Of a stretch of 56,084 bases of DNA, positions 7,411 to 16,503 are shown one piece after another (position 1 is the first letter of the stretch; each line of letters begins with the position of its first letter). The notes under the pieces are model-generated. The model made no database searches. It was given only the letters and a program-made list of their open reading frames with translations, and was not told where the DNA came from. The stretch spans positions 1 to 56,084 of the forward strand of contig NZ_BAMJ01000014.1 of the NCBI RefSeq assembly GCF_000615805.1. Direction: 5' to 3'. Made by a program: the position numbers and the translations under genes. The stretch is from Latilactobacillus fuchuensis DSM 14340 = JCM 11249. GTDB taxonomy: Bacteria; Bacillota; Bacilli; Lactobacillales; Lactobacillaceae.

Positions 7411-8049
7411 ATGCCCAAAAAGACATTTTTTCGGTTACCAGCAGAAAAACAACAACGCTTGTTAGTTGCAGCGCACGCTGAATTTTCGCGCGTACCGTTT
7501 AACGAAGCCTCGGTCAGCAACATTATTAAGGCGGCTGGAATTCCGCGGGGGAGTTTTTATCAGTATTTTGAAGATAAGGCAGATATTTTCTTTTATGATC
7601 TGAATAAAATGCGGGATAGTTCTAAAGAAGACTTGAAGACGGCTATTTTAAGGGCCGATGGGGATTTATTTGCGGCGATGCGGATTTTCTTTAAAGCGAT
7701 GGCCGAAGAAATTATTAATGGGGAAGATGCGCCTTTCTATAAGCATTTATTTTTGCATACCGATTATAAAGATCGGCGAAAAATGTCGCCAGAATTGAAA
7801 CATAGTCATCATTCAGAAGGACTCACCTTTTTGATTGAGCACATTGATTACAGCTTATTAAAGTTTGATCGTGATCAGTCTGAAGAATTGGAGATTCTAT
7901 TCCATCAATTAATGAATAATGTTTTTCAAGGCATTGCTTCATATTACATGCACCAAGATACGGAACAAGCACTGACCATTGAACAAGTTGAACACCGCTT
8001 TAATCTAGTGGTTGATTGGCTTGAAAATGGTGCCAGTGCACGGAAATAA
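7411..8049 (+). CDS. TetR-family transcriptional repressor
   Basis: A 212-residue regulator. The N-terminal TetR helix-turn-helix (about residues 22-52) includes SVSNIIKAAGIPRGSFYQYF, the family signature; the rest is the helical ligand-binding domain. Start 7411 is chosen because GAAAGGAG lies 8 bases upstream; an upstream ATG at 7354 sits inside the operator. It is the first gene of an operon with two ABC exporter halves (21-base gap), so it probably represses the exporter until a drug or metabolite ligand binds. Confidence 0.9.
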   Translation: MPKKTFFRLPAEKQQRLLVAAHAEFSRVPFNEASVSNIIKAAGIPRGSFYQYFEDKADIFFYDLNKMRDSSKEDLKTAILRADGDLFAAMRIFFKAMAEEIINGEDAPFYKHLFLHTDYKDRRKMSPELKHSHHSEGLTFLIEHIDYSLLKFDRDQSEELEILFHQLMNNVFQGIASYYMHQDTEQALTIEQVEHRFNLVVDWLENGASARK

Positions 8050-8070
8050 CAGGAAGAAGGCGTAGTACGC

Positions 8071-9801
8071 ATGATTAAACTTGCAAAGAGTCGCATGTCC
8101 ACTTGGGCGGTGCTAGGCGCGATAATCTTCATGATTATTCAAGTCGTCAGTAACCTGTATCTACCCAATTTAACATCAGATATTGTCAATAACGGGATTG
8201 CTAAAGGGGATATTGATTATATTTGGCAGACCGGTTTTAAAATGTTGGGATATTCATTAGTTAGTATCATTGCAGCGATTGCGAATGTTTTTTTAGCCGC
8301 TAAGACGTCTCAAAGTCTGGGTCAAAAATTACGTTCTGATATTTATCGTAAAGTCATTAATTTCTCACATGATGAAATGGATCAAGTTGGGACCTCTTCG
8401 TTGATTACACGGACAACCAATGATGTGGTCCAAATTCAAAACGTGGCGATGATGTTCTTACGAATGATGATCATGGCACCGATTATGTTAATCGGGGCTA
8501 GTTTTCTAGCGTATCAAAAAGATGCGCAGTTAACCTCGATTTTCGTCGTGGTGTTACCAATCATGGCGTTGTTCATCGGGATTGTGATGTATTTTGCCGT
8601 ACCGCTTTTTAAAGCGATGCAAGAAAAAACCGATCGAATTAACTTAGTGTTCCGAGAAGGTTTAACGGGTGTGCGGGTAATCCGGGCTTTCCGGCGTGAT
8701 CGATTTGAACAAGACCGGTTCGACGATGCCAATGATGATTACACGCATAATGCCAAGAAGGTCTACAGTATTATGGCCGTCATGGCACCGATTATGACGC
8801 TAATCATGAGTGGCACCAACATCGCCATCACTTGGATGGGTGGTCACTTGATTGCCAACCAAGCGATGCAAGTTGGGAATCTATTAGCGTTCATGACTTA
8901 CGCGATGCAAATTTTGATGAGTTTCATGATGTTATCAATGGTCTTTGTTTTCATTCCACGGGCGCAGGCTTCAGCAGTCCGGATTAACGAAGTCCTAGAT
9001 TTAGAAACACCCATTGTCAATCCAGACCAACCGGCTGATTTTAAGGAGGAACCCGCTAATTTAGCCTTTAATCAAGTGAATTTCCGTTATCAAAATGCCG
9101 AACATTTAGCTTTGGAAAAGATTGATTTCCAAATGACGGCCGGTCAAACGGTCGCTGTGATTGGTGGGACGGGTTCTGGTAAAACGACGCTAGTCAATTT
9201 GATTCCGCGTTTTTACGATGTTGAATCGGGTGATGTGGTAGTCGATGGCTTAAACGTCAAAGACGTCACGTTGCACGATATTCATCAACAAGTCGCTTTC
9301 GTGCCTCAAAAAGCGAATTTATTTACCGGGACAATTCGGGAAAATATGCAATACGGCAATCCAGATGCCACTGATGATCAGATTTGGCATGCTTTAAAAA
9401 TTGCCCAATCTGACGATTTTGTCAGTGAATTACCGGATGGTTTAGACAGTTACGTTGAACAAGGTGGGGGTAACTTCTCCGGTGGGCAACGTCAACGTTT
9501 AGCGATTGCGCGTGCATTAGTTAAACGCGCGTCAATCTATGTCTTTGATGATTCCTTCTCAGCCTTAGATTTTAAAACGGATGCTAATTTACGAAAAGCC
9601 CTTAAACAAGATTCAGAAATCCAAAAGAGTGTCGTTGTAATTGTCGGTCAACGGGTTTCAACCGTGGCAGACGCGGATACGATTATCGTCTTGGATGAAG
9701 GTCAAATGGTCGGCAAGGGTTCACATACTGAATTAAAAGCCACTAACACGACCTATCAAGAAATTATTAATTCACAAATCAGAGAAGGAGATGAAGACTA
9801 A
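8071..9801 (+). CDS. Heterodimeric ABC exporter, degenerate-site subunit
   Basis: A 576-residue half-transporter with six membrane helices (about residues 10-300) fused to an ATPase. Walker A is residues 365-373 (GGTGSGKTT), signature FSGGQ is intact. The residue after Walker B is Asp494 instead of Glu, and the H-loop His is replaced by Gln527. These changes mark the degenerate half of exporters such as LmrC/BmrC-type proteins. It pairs with the next gene, whose ATG overlaps its stop by one base, so the two are coupled. Substrate is likely a drug or lipid-like compound; unknown. Confidence 0.9.
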   Translation: MIKLAKSRMSTWAVLGAIIFMIIQVVSNLYLPNLTSDIVNNGIAKGDIDYIWQTGFKMLGYSLVSIIAAIANVFLAAKTSQSLGQKLRSDIYRKVINFSHDEMDQVGTSSLITRTTNDVVQIQNVAMMFLRMMIMAPIMLIGASFLAYQKDAQLTSIFVVVLPIMALFIGIVMYFAVPLFKAMQEKTDRINLVFREGLTGVRVIRAFRRDRFEQDRFDDANDDYTHNAKKVYSIMAVMAPIMTLIMSGTNIAITWMGGHLIANQAMQVGNLLAFMTYAMQILMSFMMLSMVFVFIPRAQASAVRINEVLDLETPIVNPDQPADFKEEPANLAFNQVNFRYQNAEHLALEKIDFQMTAGQTVAVIGGTGSGKTTLVNLIPRFYDVESGDVVVDGLNVKDVTLHDIHQQVAFVPQKANLFTGTIRENMQYGNPDATDDQIWHALKIAQSDDFVSELPDGLDSYVEQGGGNFSGGQRQRLAIARALVKRASIYVFDDSFSALDFKTDANLRKALKQDSEIQKSVVVIVGQRVSTVADADTIIVLDEGQMVGKGSHTELKATNTTYQEIINSQIREGDED

Positions 9802-11678
9802 TGGCAGCTAAACAACAACCAATGCGGCCCGGTGGTCGTGGCCCAGGTGGACACGGTCCGGGCGGGCTCGTTGAAAAGCCTAAGAATTTCTGGGGCACAA
9901 CGAAACGTTTATTAACTTACATGTCGAGTCGAGTGATCGGCTTAGTGATTGTTTTAGCCTTAGCAATCATCTCAGTTGTTTTCCAAATTAGAACGCCTAA
10001 AGTTTTAGGGGAAGCAACGACTGAAATTTTTAAAGGGGTCATGAAAGGGAGTGCCATGCAAAAAGCTGGCATTTCAATGAATCAACTCCCAATCGATTTT
10101 GATAAGATTAAACAAATTATCATGACCGTTATTCTGATGTACCTAGCTTCAGCGCTTTTCAGTTTCTTACAACAATTCATCATGACCCGGATTTCACAAC
10201 AAACGGTCTATGAATTACGTAAAGAATTAAAAGATAAAATGCAACGGGTGCCAATCAACTATTACGATACCCATTCAAACGGGGATATTATGAGTCGCGC
10301 GATTAACGATATGGATAATATTGCTAGTACGTTACAACAAAGTTTAACCCAAATGGTCACGAGTGCGGTGACGTTTGTCGGCGTCTTATGGATGATGTTG
10401 ACGATTAGTTGGCAATTAACCTTGATTGCCTTGGTGACGATTCCGTTTAGTTTAATCGTTGTCGGCATTATTGCCCCTAAATCGCAAAAATTCTTTGCCG
10501 CGCAACAAAAGAGTCTGGGTCTATTGAATAACCAAATTGAAGAAAATTTCTCAGGCCAAGTCGTGTTGAAAACGTTTAATCGCGAACAAGTTACGATTGA
10601 TATGTTTGAAGAACAAAATGAACAACTCTATAAAGCCGCTTGGAAAGCCCAATTTATTTCTGGGATTATCATGCCAGCGATGACGTTTGTCAATAACTTA
10701 GGTTACGTCTTTGTCGCCATTATCGGTGGGATTCGCGTTTCCAACGGTCAAGTCACGTTAGGGGATATGCAAGCGTTCATGCAATATACGCAACAATTCT
10801 CCCAACCGATTTCTCAATTAGCCAATTTAGCCAACACGATTCAATCCACAATCGCTTCAGCTGAACGGGTTTTTGAAGTCTTAGATGAAGCCGATATGAC
10901 GGACGAACCATCCGGTGTACCAGCTGTTCAAGATGATGTGAATAAATTAGAATTAGAACACGTTGAATTCGGTTATCAAGGCAAAGAAATCTTGATGCAA
11001 GATTACAACTTAAAAGTCAAACCGGGTCAAATGATCGCGATTGTCGGCCCAACTGGTGCGGGTAAAACAACGATTATTAACTTGTTAGAACGCTTCTACG
11101 ACGTTAGTGGCGGTTCAATTAAGTTAGACGGCGTTGATACGCGTGATATGAGTCGCGATGAATTACGCAGTCACTTTGCGATGGTCTTACAAGATACTTG
11201 GTTATTCACGGGGACGATTTGGGATAACTTGAAGTATGGTAATGAAACGGCGTCAGACGAAGCGATTTTAGCCGCTGCTGAAGCGGCCCATGTCGATAGT
11301 TTTGTCCGTCAATTACCAGATGGTTATCAAACAATCTTGAACGAAGAAGCATCGAATATCTCACAAGGTCAACGTCAATTATTGACGATTGCGCGGGCGT
11401 TTGTGGCTAATCCTGAAATTTTAATTTTGGATGAAGCCACTAGTTCCGTCGATACACGGACTGAAATTCACATTCAACACGCCATGGAACGCCTTTTGGC
11501 TAACCGGACTAGTTTCGTGGTTGCCCATCGTTTATCAACGATTCGCGATGCCGACAACATTATTGTGATGAATCACGGTTCGATTATGGAAACTGGGACA
11601 CATGATGATTTAATGGGTCAAAATGGGTTCTATGCTGATCTTTATAACAGTCAATTCTCAGGTAACGTTAAAATCTAA
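9801..11678 (+). CDS. Heterodimeric ABC exporter, canonical subunit
   Basis: A 625-residue half-transporter. It opens with a Gly/Pro/Arg/His-rich tail (about residues 8-22), then six membrane helices and an ATPase. Catalytic Glu545 follows Walker B (ILILDE) and His576 is the H-loop residue, both canonical. The signature is changed to ISQGQ in place of SGGQ, which is expected because it completes the partner's degenerate site. Together with the upstream gene it forms an LmrCD/BmrCD-like exporter with one active site. Last gene of the TetR operon. Confidence 0.9.
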   Translation: MAAKQQPMRPGGRGPGGHGPGGLVEKPKNFWGTTKRLLTYMSSRVIGLVIVLALAIISVVFQIRTPKVLGEATTEIFKGVMKGSAMQKAGISMNQLPIDFDKIKQIIMTVILMYLASALFSFLQQFIMTRISQQTVYELRKELKDKMQRVPINYYDTHSNGDIMSRAINDMDNIASTLQQSLTQMVTSAVTFVGVLWMMLTISWQLTLIALVTIPFSLIVVGIIAPKSQKFFAAQQKSLGLLNNQIEENFSGQVVLKTFNREQVTIDMFEEQNEQLYKAAWKAQFISGIIMPAMTFVNNLGYVFVAIIGGIRVSNGQVTLGDMQAFMQYTQQFSQPISQLANLANTIQSTIASAERVFEVLDEADMTDEPSGVPAVQDDVNKLELEHVEFGYQGKEILMQDYNLKVKPGQMIAIVGPTGAGKTTIINLLERFYDVSGGSIKLDGVDTRDMSRDELRSHFAMVLQDTWLFTGTIWDNLKYGNETASDEAILAAAEAAHVDSFVRQLPDGYQTILNEEASNISQGQRQLLTIARAFVANPEILILDEATSSVDTRTEIHIQHAMERLLANRTSFVVAHRLSTIRDADNIIVMNHGSIMETGTHDDLMGQNGFYADLYNSQFSGNVKI

Positions 11679-11688
11679 TCTTTAAAGC

Positions 11689-11722
11689 AAACAGCCGCGC
11701 GGCAACGCAACGCTGTTTTTTT
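11689..11722 (+). terminator. Probable terminator of the exporter operon
   Basis: Outer stem AAACAGC/GCTGTTT with a GC-rich interior and a T7 tract. Confidence 0.6.
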
Positions 11723-11781
11723 GTTTGCACATTTTGAAACTTTGCGTGATACTAACAGTAATCAGAAAAGAAGGTGAGCCA

Positions 11782-12792
11782 ATGCGCTTTAATCAAACAG
11801 CCGCTCAAATCGACGCTTTAGTAACGGATCAAATTGTCCCTGGCGTCTCGTACGCGTTAATTGACGGTCTCGATTGTCAACAGATAGTTGTGGGTGACGC
11901 CCAAAAGGTGCCGGTCACTAAACCACTACTACCGGATCAACTATACGATTTAGCCTCATTAACCAAAGTGATTGGGACGACGACATTAACGTTACGGTTA
12001 TTGGAACACAGTCAATTGGCGCTGAACACAAAAGTTTGCCGAATTCTACCGGCCTTCAAGGATCACCGAGTAACGATCCTACATTTATTAACCCACACAT
12101 CAGGCTTAGAAGGTTATATTCCTAATCGGAATCAATTAGCTGCTCAGGATTTAAAACAGGCGTTATTGACGCAACTGACGGTTGGTCCGAATTTTGAAAA
12201 GAAGGTCGTCTATACTGACATCGGCCTATTGTATCTCGGTTGGATGATTGAAGCGATTTGTCAAAACCCCATTCAAGATTTGATTCAGGAACAAATTTTA
12301 ACCCCGCTCGGCCTCAATGACAGTACGTTTGCACCTGACCGCCAACTGGCCGTACCGACTGAATTAACGGCTGAACGGGGCTTGATACAGGGGGTTGTTC
12401 ATGATCCTAAAAGTTATACGCTCCAGAATCATAGTGGGGCAGCGGGCTTATTTGCACCGTTAAAAGACGTCGTCCGCTTCGCCCAATTCCAACTCGGCCA
12501 ATTAACAGTCGAACACGCACCCATTACTCAGGGCAGTGTTCAAGCGTTATATCGGGATTGGACACCGGCCCATCTGCACCGGTCGTTAGGTTGGAATTTA
12601 CGCTTTGATGTCCGGAACCAACACCCGCTGATTTACCATACTGGTTTTACCGGGACGTTCATGTTACTGGATCGTGCGCGTCAAACAGGGATGGTGGTCT
12701 TAACCAATCGTATTCATCCAACGGCCGATAACCCTGCTTTTCTGGAACGACGCGACCAAATTGTCCAACAATTTTTACAGGAGAATCATTAA
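11782..12792 (+). CDS. Serine hydrolase, class C beta-lactamase-like
   Basis: About 336 residues, no signal peptide. SxxK is Ser59-Leu-Thr-Lys62, the second motif is Tyr144-Thr-Asp, and the third is HTGFTG near the C-terminus in place of KTG. This family includes esterases, D-aminopeptidases and penicillin-binding-like proteins; the cytoplasmic form in lactobacilli is usually a hydrolase of unknown substrate, not a resistance enzyme. Start 11782 is supported by AAGGTGAG; the longer in-frame ORF from 11725 lacks a site. Confidence 0.8.
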   Translation: MRFNQTAAQIDALVTDQIVPGVSYALIDGLDCQQIVVGDAQKVPVTKPLLPDQLYDLASLTKVIGTTTLTLRLLEHSQLALNTKVCRILPAFKDHRVTILHLLTHTSGLEGYIPNRNQLAAQDLKQALLTQLTVGPNFEKKVVYTDIGLLYLGWMIEAICQNPIQDLIQEQILTPLGLNDSTFAPDRQLAVPTELTAERGLIQGVVHDPKSYTLQNHSGAAGLFAPLKDVVRFAQFQLGQLTVEHAPITQGSVQALYRDWTPAHLHRSLGWNLRFDVRNQHPLIYHTGFTGTFMLLDRARQTGMVVLTNRIHPTADNPAFLERRDQIVQQFLQENH

Positions 12793-12796
12793 ATAA

Positions 12797-12831
12797 AAAA
12801 CGACGTAAAATTTAATTTACGTCGTTTTTTG
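12797..12831 (+). terminator. Bidirectional terminator
   Basis: Stem AACGACGTAAA/TTTACGTCGTT with an A-run before and T-run after, between convergent genes. Confidence 0.85.
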
Positions 12832-12834
12832 ATG

Positions 12835-14145
12835 TTATAGATTAAGATCAGCTTGTTTAGCGGTAACCCGTTCACTGATTTTAAGGAATGGCCAGTAAAT
12901 GAGTACGCCTAAGATTAACGTTAAGCCTTGAATGACGGGTGCTCGCCAATCACCGCCAGTGGCTAAATAGGAATTTAATAAGGGTGGTGTGGTCCAAGGT
13001 ACCATGACCACCACACGATTCATCCAACCAATCGCGGTAAAGAAGTAAGCAATACTAATCCCGAGTCCCGGCATTAAAACGAATGGAATAATTAAGGCGA
13101 AGTTAAAGACGATTGGATAACCGAAAATAACGGGTTCGTTGATGTTGAAAAGGCTAGGAACGAAAGATAATTTAGTAATGTCACGACTGGCTTTTGATTT
13201 TGAGAAAAGAATCGTGGCAATGAGGAGGCAGATGGTACTACCAGTACCGCCTAACATCCCGAATGTATCACGGAAAACATTATTAATGATGTAAGGAATG
13301 TGTTTACCAGCAGCGTAAGCGGCCATATTTTTATTCATATTAATTAAGAGCACTGGATCTAATAAAGTCCCGTTGATCACCGCTTGATGAATCCCAAATG
13401 AGAATAGCAGATTACCAGTACCGTAAATCAATAATAGACCAGGTAAACTAGTATTAACGCGGCGTAATGGTTCTTGAATCAAGGTTGTGATTAAAGTGAT
13501 TAAATCCGTGTGGAAAACAACGGTTAAAATCGCAGCCAAAACTGCAAATAAACTCATCGTAATTAAAGCTGGAATCATCGTGTTGAACGAACCAGCAACG
13601 GCTGATGGAACGGCATCACTTAAACGAATTTGTAATTTCTTGAATTTAGATAGTCGGATAAATAATTCGGTTGCAACCAAGCCGATGATAATCCCAGAAA
13701 ACATCCCGGTTGTGCCGATATTTTGAAAGGACAAGACACCGGTCACGTTCACTGAATGACCGCTGACCGTTGTCGCTGGAATATTGATGGGCATCATAAC
13801 AACTAGGGTCGCTAAGGCGATAATGGCTGCTGAAATTTTATTGGTGTAGTTTTTATTGCGCGCTAAGCAATAGCCGACTGTGGGCGCAATTAGTAAACCA
13901 GCAATGTTTAAGGTGCCGTTCGTGATGTAAGTCCCGAAATATTGGCAGTTTTTAAGTGTTTGGCCTGAAATAAACCAAGGAAAGATGACATTGTTAACCA
14001 GCACGCCGATACCGGCCAAAATAAATAATGGCATAATGATGGCAAACGCATCGCGCAGTGAGCGCAGATGAATTTGATTCCCGATTTTAAAAGCAATATT
14101 GGTGAATTGGTCAATAAATTTCTGACTTCGTTTTGTTGATTCCAT
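12835..14145 (-). CDS. PTS sugar transporter subunit IIC (cellobiose/beta-glucoside type)
   Basis: A 436-residue membrane protein with about ten hydrophobic segments and the features of the lactose/cellobiose-family EIIC, including NINEPVIFGYP near the end and FGIHQAVINGTL. It moves a beta-glucoside across the membrane while the EIIA and EIIB proteins phosphorylate it. It follows the 6-phospho-beta-glucosidase gene by 15 bases in one operon. No EIIA or EIIB gene is present nearby, so these must be supplied from another locus. Exact sugar unknown. Confidence 0.88.
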   Translation of the reverse strand: MESTKRSQKFIDQFTNIAFKIGNQIHLRSLRDAFAIIMPLFILAGIGVLVNNVIFPWFISGQTLKNCQYFGTYITNGTLNIAGLLIAPTVGYCLARNKNYTNKISAAIIALATLVVMMPINIPATTVSGHSVNVTGVLSFQNIGTTGMFSGIIIGLVATELFIRLSKFKKLQIRLSDAVPSAVAGSFNTMIPALITMSLFAVLAAILTVVFHTDLITLITTLIQEPLRRVNTSLPGLLLIYGTGNLLFSFGIHQAVINGTLLDPVLLINMNKNMAAYAAGKHIPYIINNVFRDTFGMLGGTGSTICLLIATILFSKSKASRDITKLSFVPSLFNINEPVIFGYPIVFNFALIIPFVLMPGLGISIAYFFTAIGWMNRVVVMVPWTTPPLLNSYLATGGDWRAPVIQGLTLILGVLIYWPFLKISERVTAKQADLNL

Positions 14146-14160
14146 TGTAGAACCTCCTTA

Positions 14161-15543
14161 TTATTTATCAGTCAAATTTTCAGCGTTGCTGGCAACGACT
14201 TGTTTCAGCCAGTAATAACTGGCTTTTGGAATTCTTTTTAGATCTTTTAAATCATGATTATCCCGATTGACATAAACAACGCCATAGCGTTTGCGCATAT
14301 CACCTTTAGAACTGGGAATATCGATGAGGCCCCAACCCAGATAACCGATAATATTAGCGCCATCTAAGTTGACTGCATCACAAAGCGCCTGAATATGCGA
14401 TTGATGATACTTAATCCGATAATCATCTTGAATCATCGGATTGTTGGCATCAATTTGTTCTTGAACACCAATTCCGTTTTCAATTGGGAAAATCGGTAAT
14501 TGGGTTTCATTTGAGAGCTTAGTCAAAACGTTTCTAAACCCTAACGGATCAATTTGCCAACCCCATTCGCTACTTTCTAAATACGGATTAGGGACGCTAG
14601 CATCACGCATATAAAAATTAGGTGGCGTTGTATCGGTGAGCTTGGTGTGATCTAAGGCCACCGTATAATAATAGCTGAGTGCAATGAAATCATTATGATG
14701 ACTCGCAATGAGTGCTAGATCACCGGGCTGAATCGTGGACAATAAATCATGATTTTTTAAATAACATAAAACTTCATTAGAATATTTACCGCGAACAAAA
14801 GCGTCCACAAAATTTTGGTTGATGAATTCAGAGGCTTTACGAGCCGCAAAGACATCTTCGGGATGGTTAGTCGCCGGGTAGAACTCTTGATAGGCCAACA
14901 TACCGCCAATTTGATCCTTGGGAAAGTTGGCATGCAGGTAGTTAGCAATCTGAGCGTGCGCCACCATGGTATTATTAGCAATCGTATAGAGCTTTTCAAG
15001 GGTTTGGTCACCAGCTAGATAGCCACTATTTTCAAAACCAGTTTCGAAAAGATAACCATTTTGTTCATTAAAACTCAACCAATACTTGACTTGTTTACCA
15101 TAACGGTCAATCACGACTTTCGCAAAGTTGACGAAAGCGTCGGTGACTTGCCGACTGACAAAGCCGTTGTGTTGCTGTGCTAATTTTAATGGCATATCGA
15201 AATGGTATAAGCAAATCATGGGTTCAATATTAGCAGCTTGTAAAGCATCGATTAAATGATCGTAATAGTCAAAGCCGGCTAGGTTGATTTGACCGTCACC
15301 ATTTGGAAAAATCCGCGACCAAGAAATTTGGAAACGATAGCAGCCCATTCCCATGTCTTGCATGAGGGCAACGTCTTCTGCGTAACGATGGTATTCATCA
15401 ATGCCATCGTTCCAATCAGAGGTGGTCTTGGTGGCTGGTTTAATATCATAAACTGATTTTCCTTTACCATCAGCCGCCCAAGCACCTTCACTTTGCATAC
15501 TTGAAACCGAATTACCCCATAAAAAATCTTTATTTAAACTCAC
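14161..15543 (-). CDS. 6-phospho-beta-glucosidase, GH1
   Basis: A 460-residue GH1 enzyme that hydrolyses phosphorylated beta-glucosides such as cellobiose-6-phosphate in the cytoplasm. The acid/base is Glu160 in FNEQN (NEQ replaces the usual NEP) and the nucleophile is Glu355 in PIENG. The GTG start at 15543 has GGAGG 9 bases upstream. It is the first gene of the operon with the PTS IIC and lies divergent from a GntR regulator. A candidate catabolite-repression site sits upstream at 15578-15591. Confidence 0.9.
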   Translation of the reverse strand: MSLNKDFLWGNSVSSMQSEGAWAADGKGKSVYDIKPATKTTSDWNDGIDEYHRYAEDVALMQDMGMGCYRFQISWSRIFPNGDGQINLAGFDYYDHLIDALQAANIEPMICLYHFDMPLKLAQQHNGFVSRQVTDAFVNFAKVVIDRYGKQVKYWLSFNEQNGYLFETGFENSGYLAGDQTLEKLYTIANNTMVAHAQIANYLHANFPKDQIGGMLAYQEFYPATNHPEDVFAARKASEFINQNFVDAFVRGKYSNEVLCYLKNHDLLSTIQPGDLALIASHHNDFIALSYYYTVALDHTKLTDTTPPNFYMRDASVPNPYLESSEWGWQIDPLGFRNVLTKLSNETQLPIFPIENGIGVQEQIDANNPMIQDDYRIKYHQSHIQALCDAVNLDGANIIGYLGWGLIDIPSSKGDMRKRYGVVYVNRDNHDLKDLKRIPKASYYWLKQVVASNAENLTDK

Positions 15544-15577
15544 AAGTAAAAACCTCCATTTCTGTATTCGAGAATAA

Positions 15578-15591
15578 TGATAACGTTTTAT
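15578..15591 (-). promoter_or_regulatory. Candidate CcpA cre site
   Basis: Read on the minus strand, ATAAAACGTTATCA matches the cre consensus TGWAARCGYTWNCW except at its first two bases. The location between the beta-glucoside operon and its regulator fits carbon catabolite repression. Confidence 0.5.
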
Positions 15592-15652
15592 TTTATAAAT
15601 GTAAAGTCATTATTTAAAATTAGCACATCAATTCAATCGGTGATGAGTATGC

Positions 15653-15658
15653 TATAAT
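15653..15658 (+). promoter_or_regulatory. -10 element of the gntR promoter
   Basis: A perfect TATAAT lies about 28 bases before the regulator's start codon; no convincing -35 hexamer is seen 17 bases upstream, so the promoter may be weak or activator-dependent. Confidence 0.45.
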
Positions 15659-15685
15659 TTGGATAGTAAATGGTAGGTGGATAAA

Positions 15686-16414
15686 ATGGCGAAATATAAA
15701 GATATTGCAACAATTATTCGTAATCGAATTCTAGAGGGTGTTTATCCGACTGGTGGTCTATTACCAGAACAAATCAAATTAGCTCAGGAATTTCAGACGT
15801 CGAGAATGACCATTCAAAAAGCATTAGAAATTTTAAATTTTGAAGGTTTAATTTATAGTACGCAAGGTAAAGGGACCTTTATCAAGTCCAATGCAGCCTC
15901 GTTGTCGCGGTTAGACACCAGTATTAATCAATACGTCGGGACCACGGAGTTATTTAAAGACCAGGCAGTTGTTAAGAGTCAAATTTTAAAAAATGAATTG
16001 CGATTGCCTAATGCAGATGAACAAGATAAACTGCAGTTGACTAAAACTGATGCGGTGTATGATATTATTCGGGTTCGTTATTTAGACACAGCCCCGTATT
16101 GTATTGAGCATTCTGTTATGCCAGCTAAAATACTGGGTGATTTAACGGATAATATTTTAAAAGAATCGATTTACGCCTATCTTGAAAATCAATTGAATTT
16201 TAAAATTGGGGCAGCTTATCGTAAAATTAGTGCCGATCAGCCTAACCAGATGGATCAAGAATATTTAAAATGCGCTATCACTGAACCAGTTTTACAAGTC
16301 GAACAAACCGTCTTTTTACAAACAGGGGAACCTTTTGAATATTCAACGACCCGCCATCGGTTTGATAAGGGGAGTATTACAACCATTAATATGGGGAATG
16401 CTAGAGCAAATTAA
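15686..16414 (+). CDS. GntR/HutC-family regulator of the beta-glucoside operon
   Basis: About 242 residues: an N-terminal GntR winged helix (about residues 2-70, with FQTSRMTIQKALEIL) and a C-terminal UTRA effector domain (about 85-235). Divergently placed from the GH1/IIC operon, so it most likely represses that operon and is relieved by a phosphorylated beta-glucoside (inference from BglR-type relatives). ATG 15686 is preferred over GTG 15677 because TAGGTGG (15674-15680) is the ribosome site. I could not pick out a convincing operator. Confidence 0.85.
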   Translation: MAKYKDIATIIRNRILEGVYPTGGLLPEQIKLAQEFQTSRMTIQKALEILNFEGLIYSTQGKGTFIKSNAASLSRLDTSINQYVGTTELFKDQAVVKSQILKNELRLPNADEQDKLQLTKTDAVYDIIRVRYLDTAPYCIEHSVMPAKILGDLTDNILKESIYAYLENQLNFKIGAAYRKISADQPNQMDQEYLKCAITEPVLQVEQTVFLQTGEPFEYSTTRHRFDKGSITTINMGNARAN

Positions 16415-16503
16415 TAAAGCGGTCACATTTTGACTGCTTATCCGCTTTCATTTGTGGTAGAATAGAAACCATTGATAATAAAAGTGCATTAGGAGTGATT
16501 GAA

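Noticed and set aside
13487-13726. Plus-strand ORF inside the PTS IIC gene
   Set aside because: It is antisense to a clearly coding membrane protein, lacks a ribosome site and has no family features. Other ORFs antisense to or within known genes were dismissed the same way.
16416-16450. Terminator after the GntR gene
   Set aside because: AAGC..GTCA/TGAC..GCTT forms a hairpin but no T tract follows, so termination is not supported.
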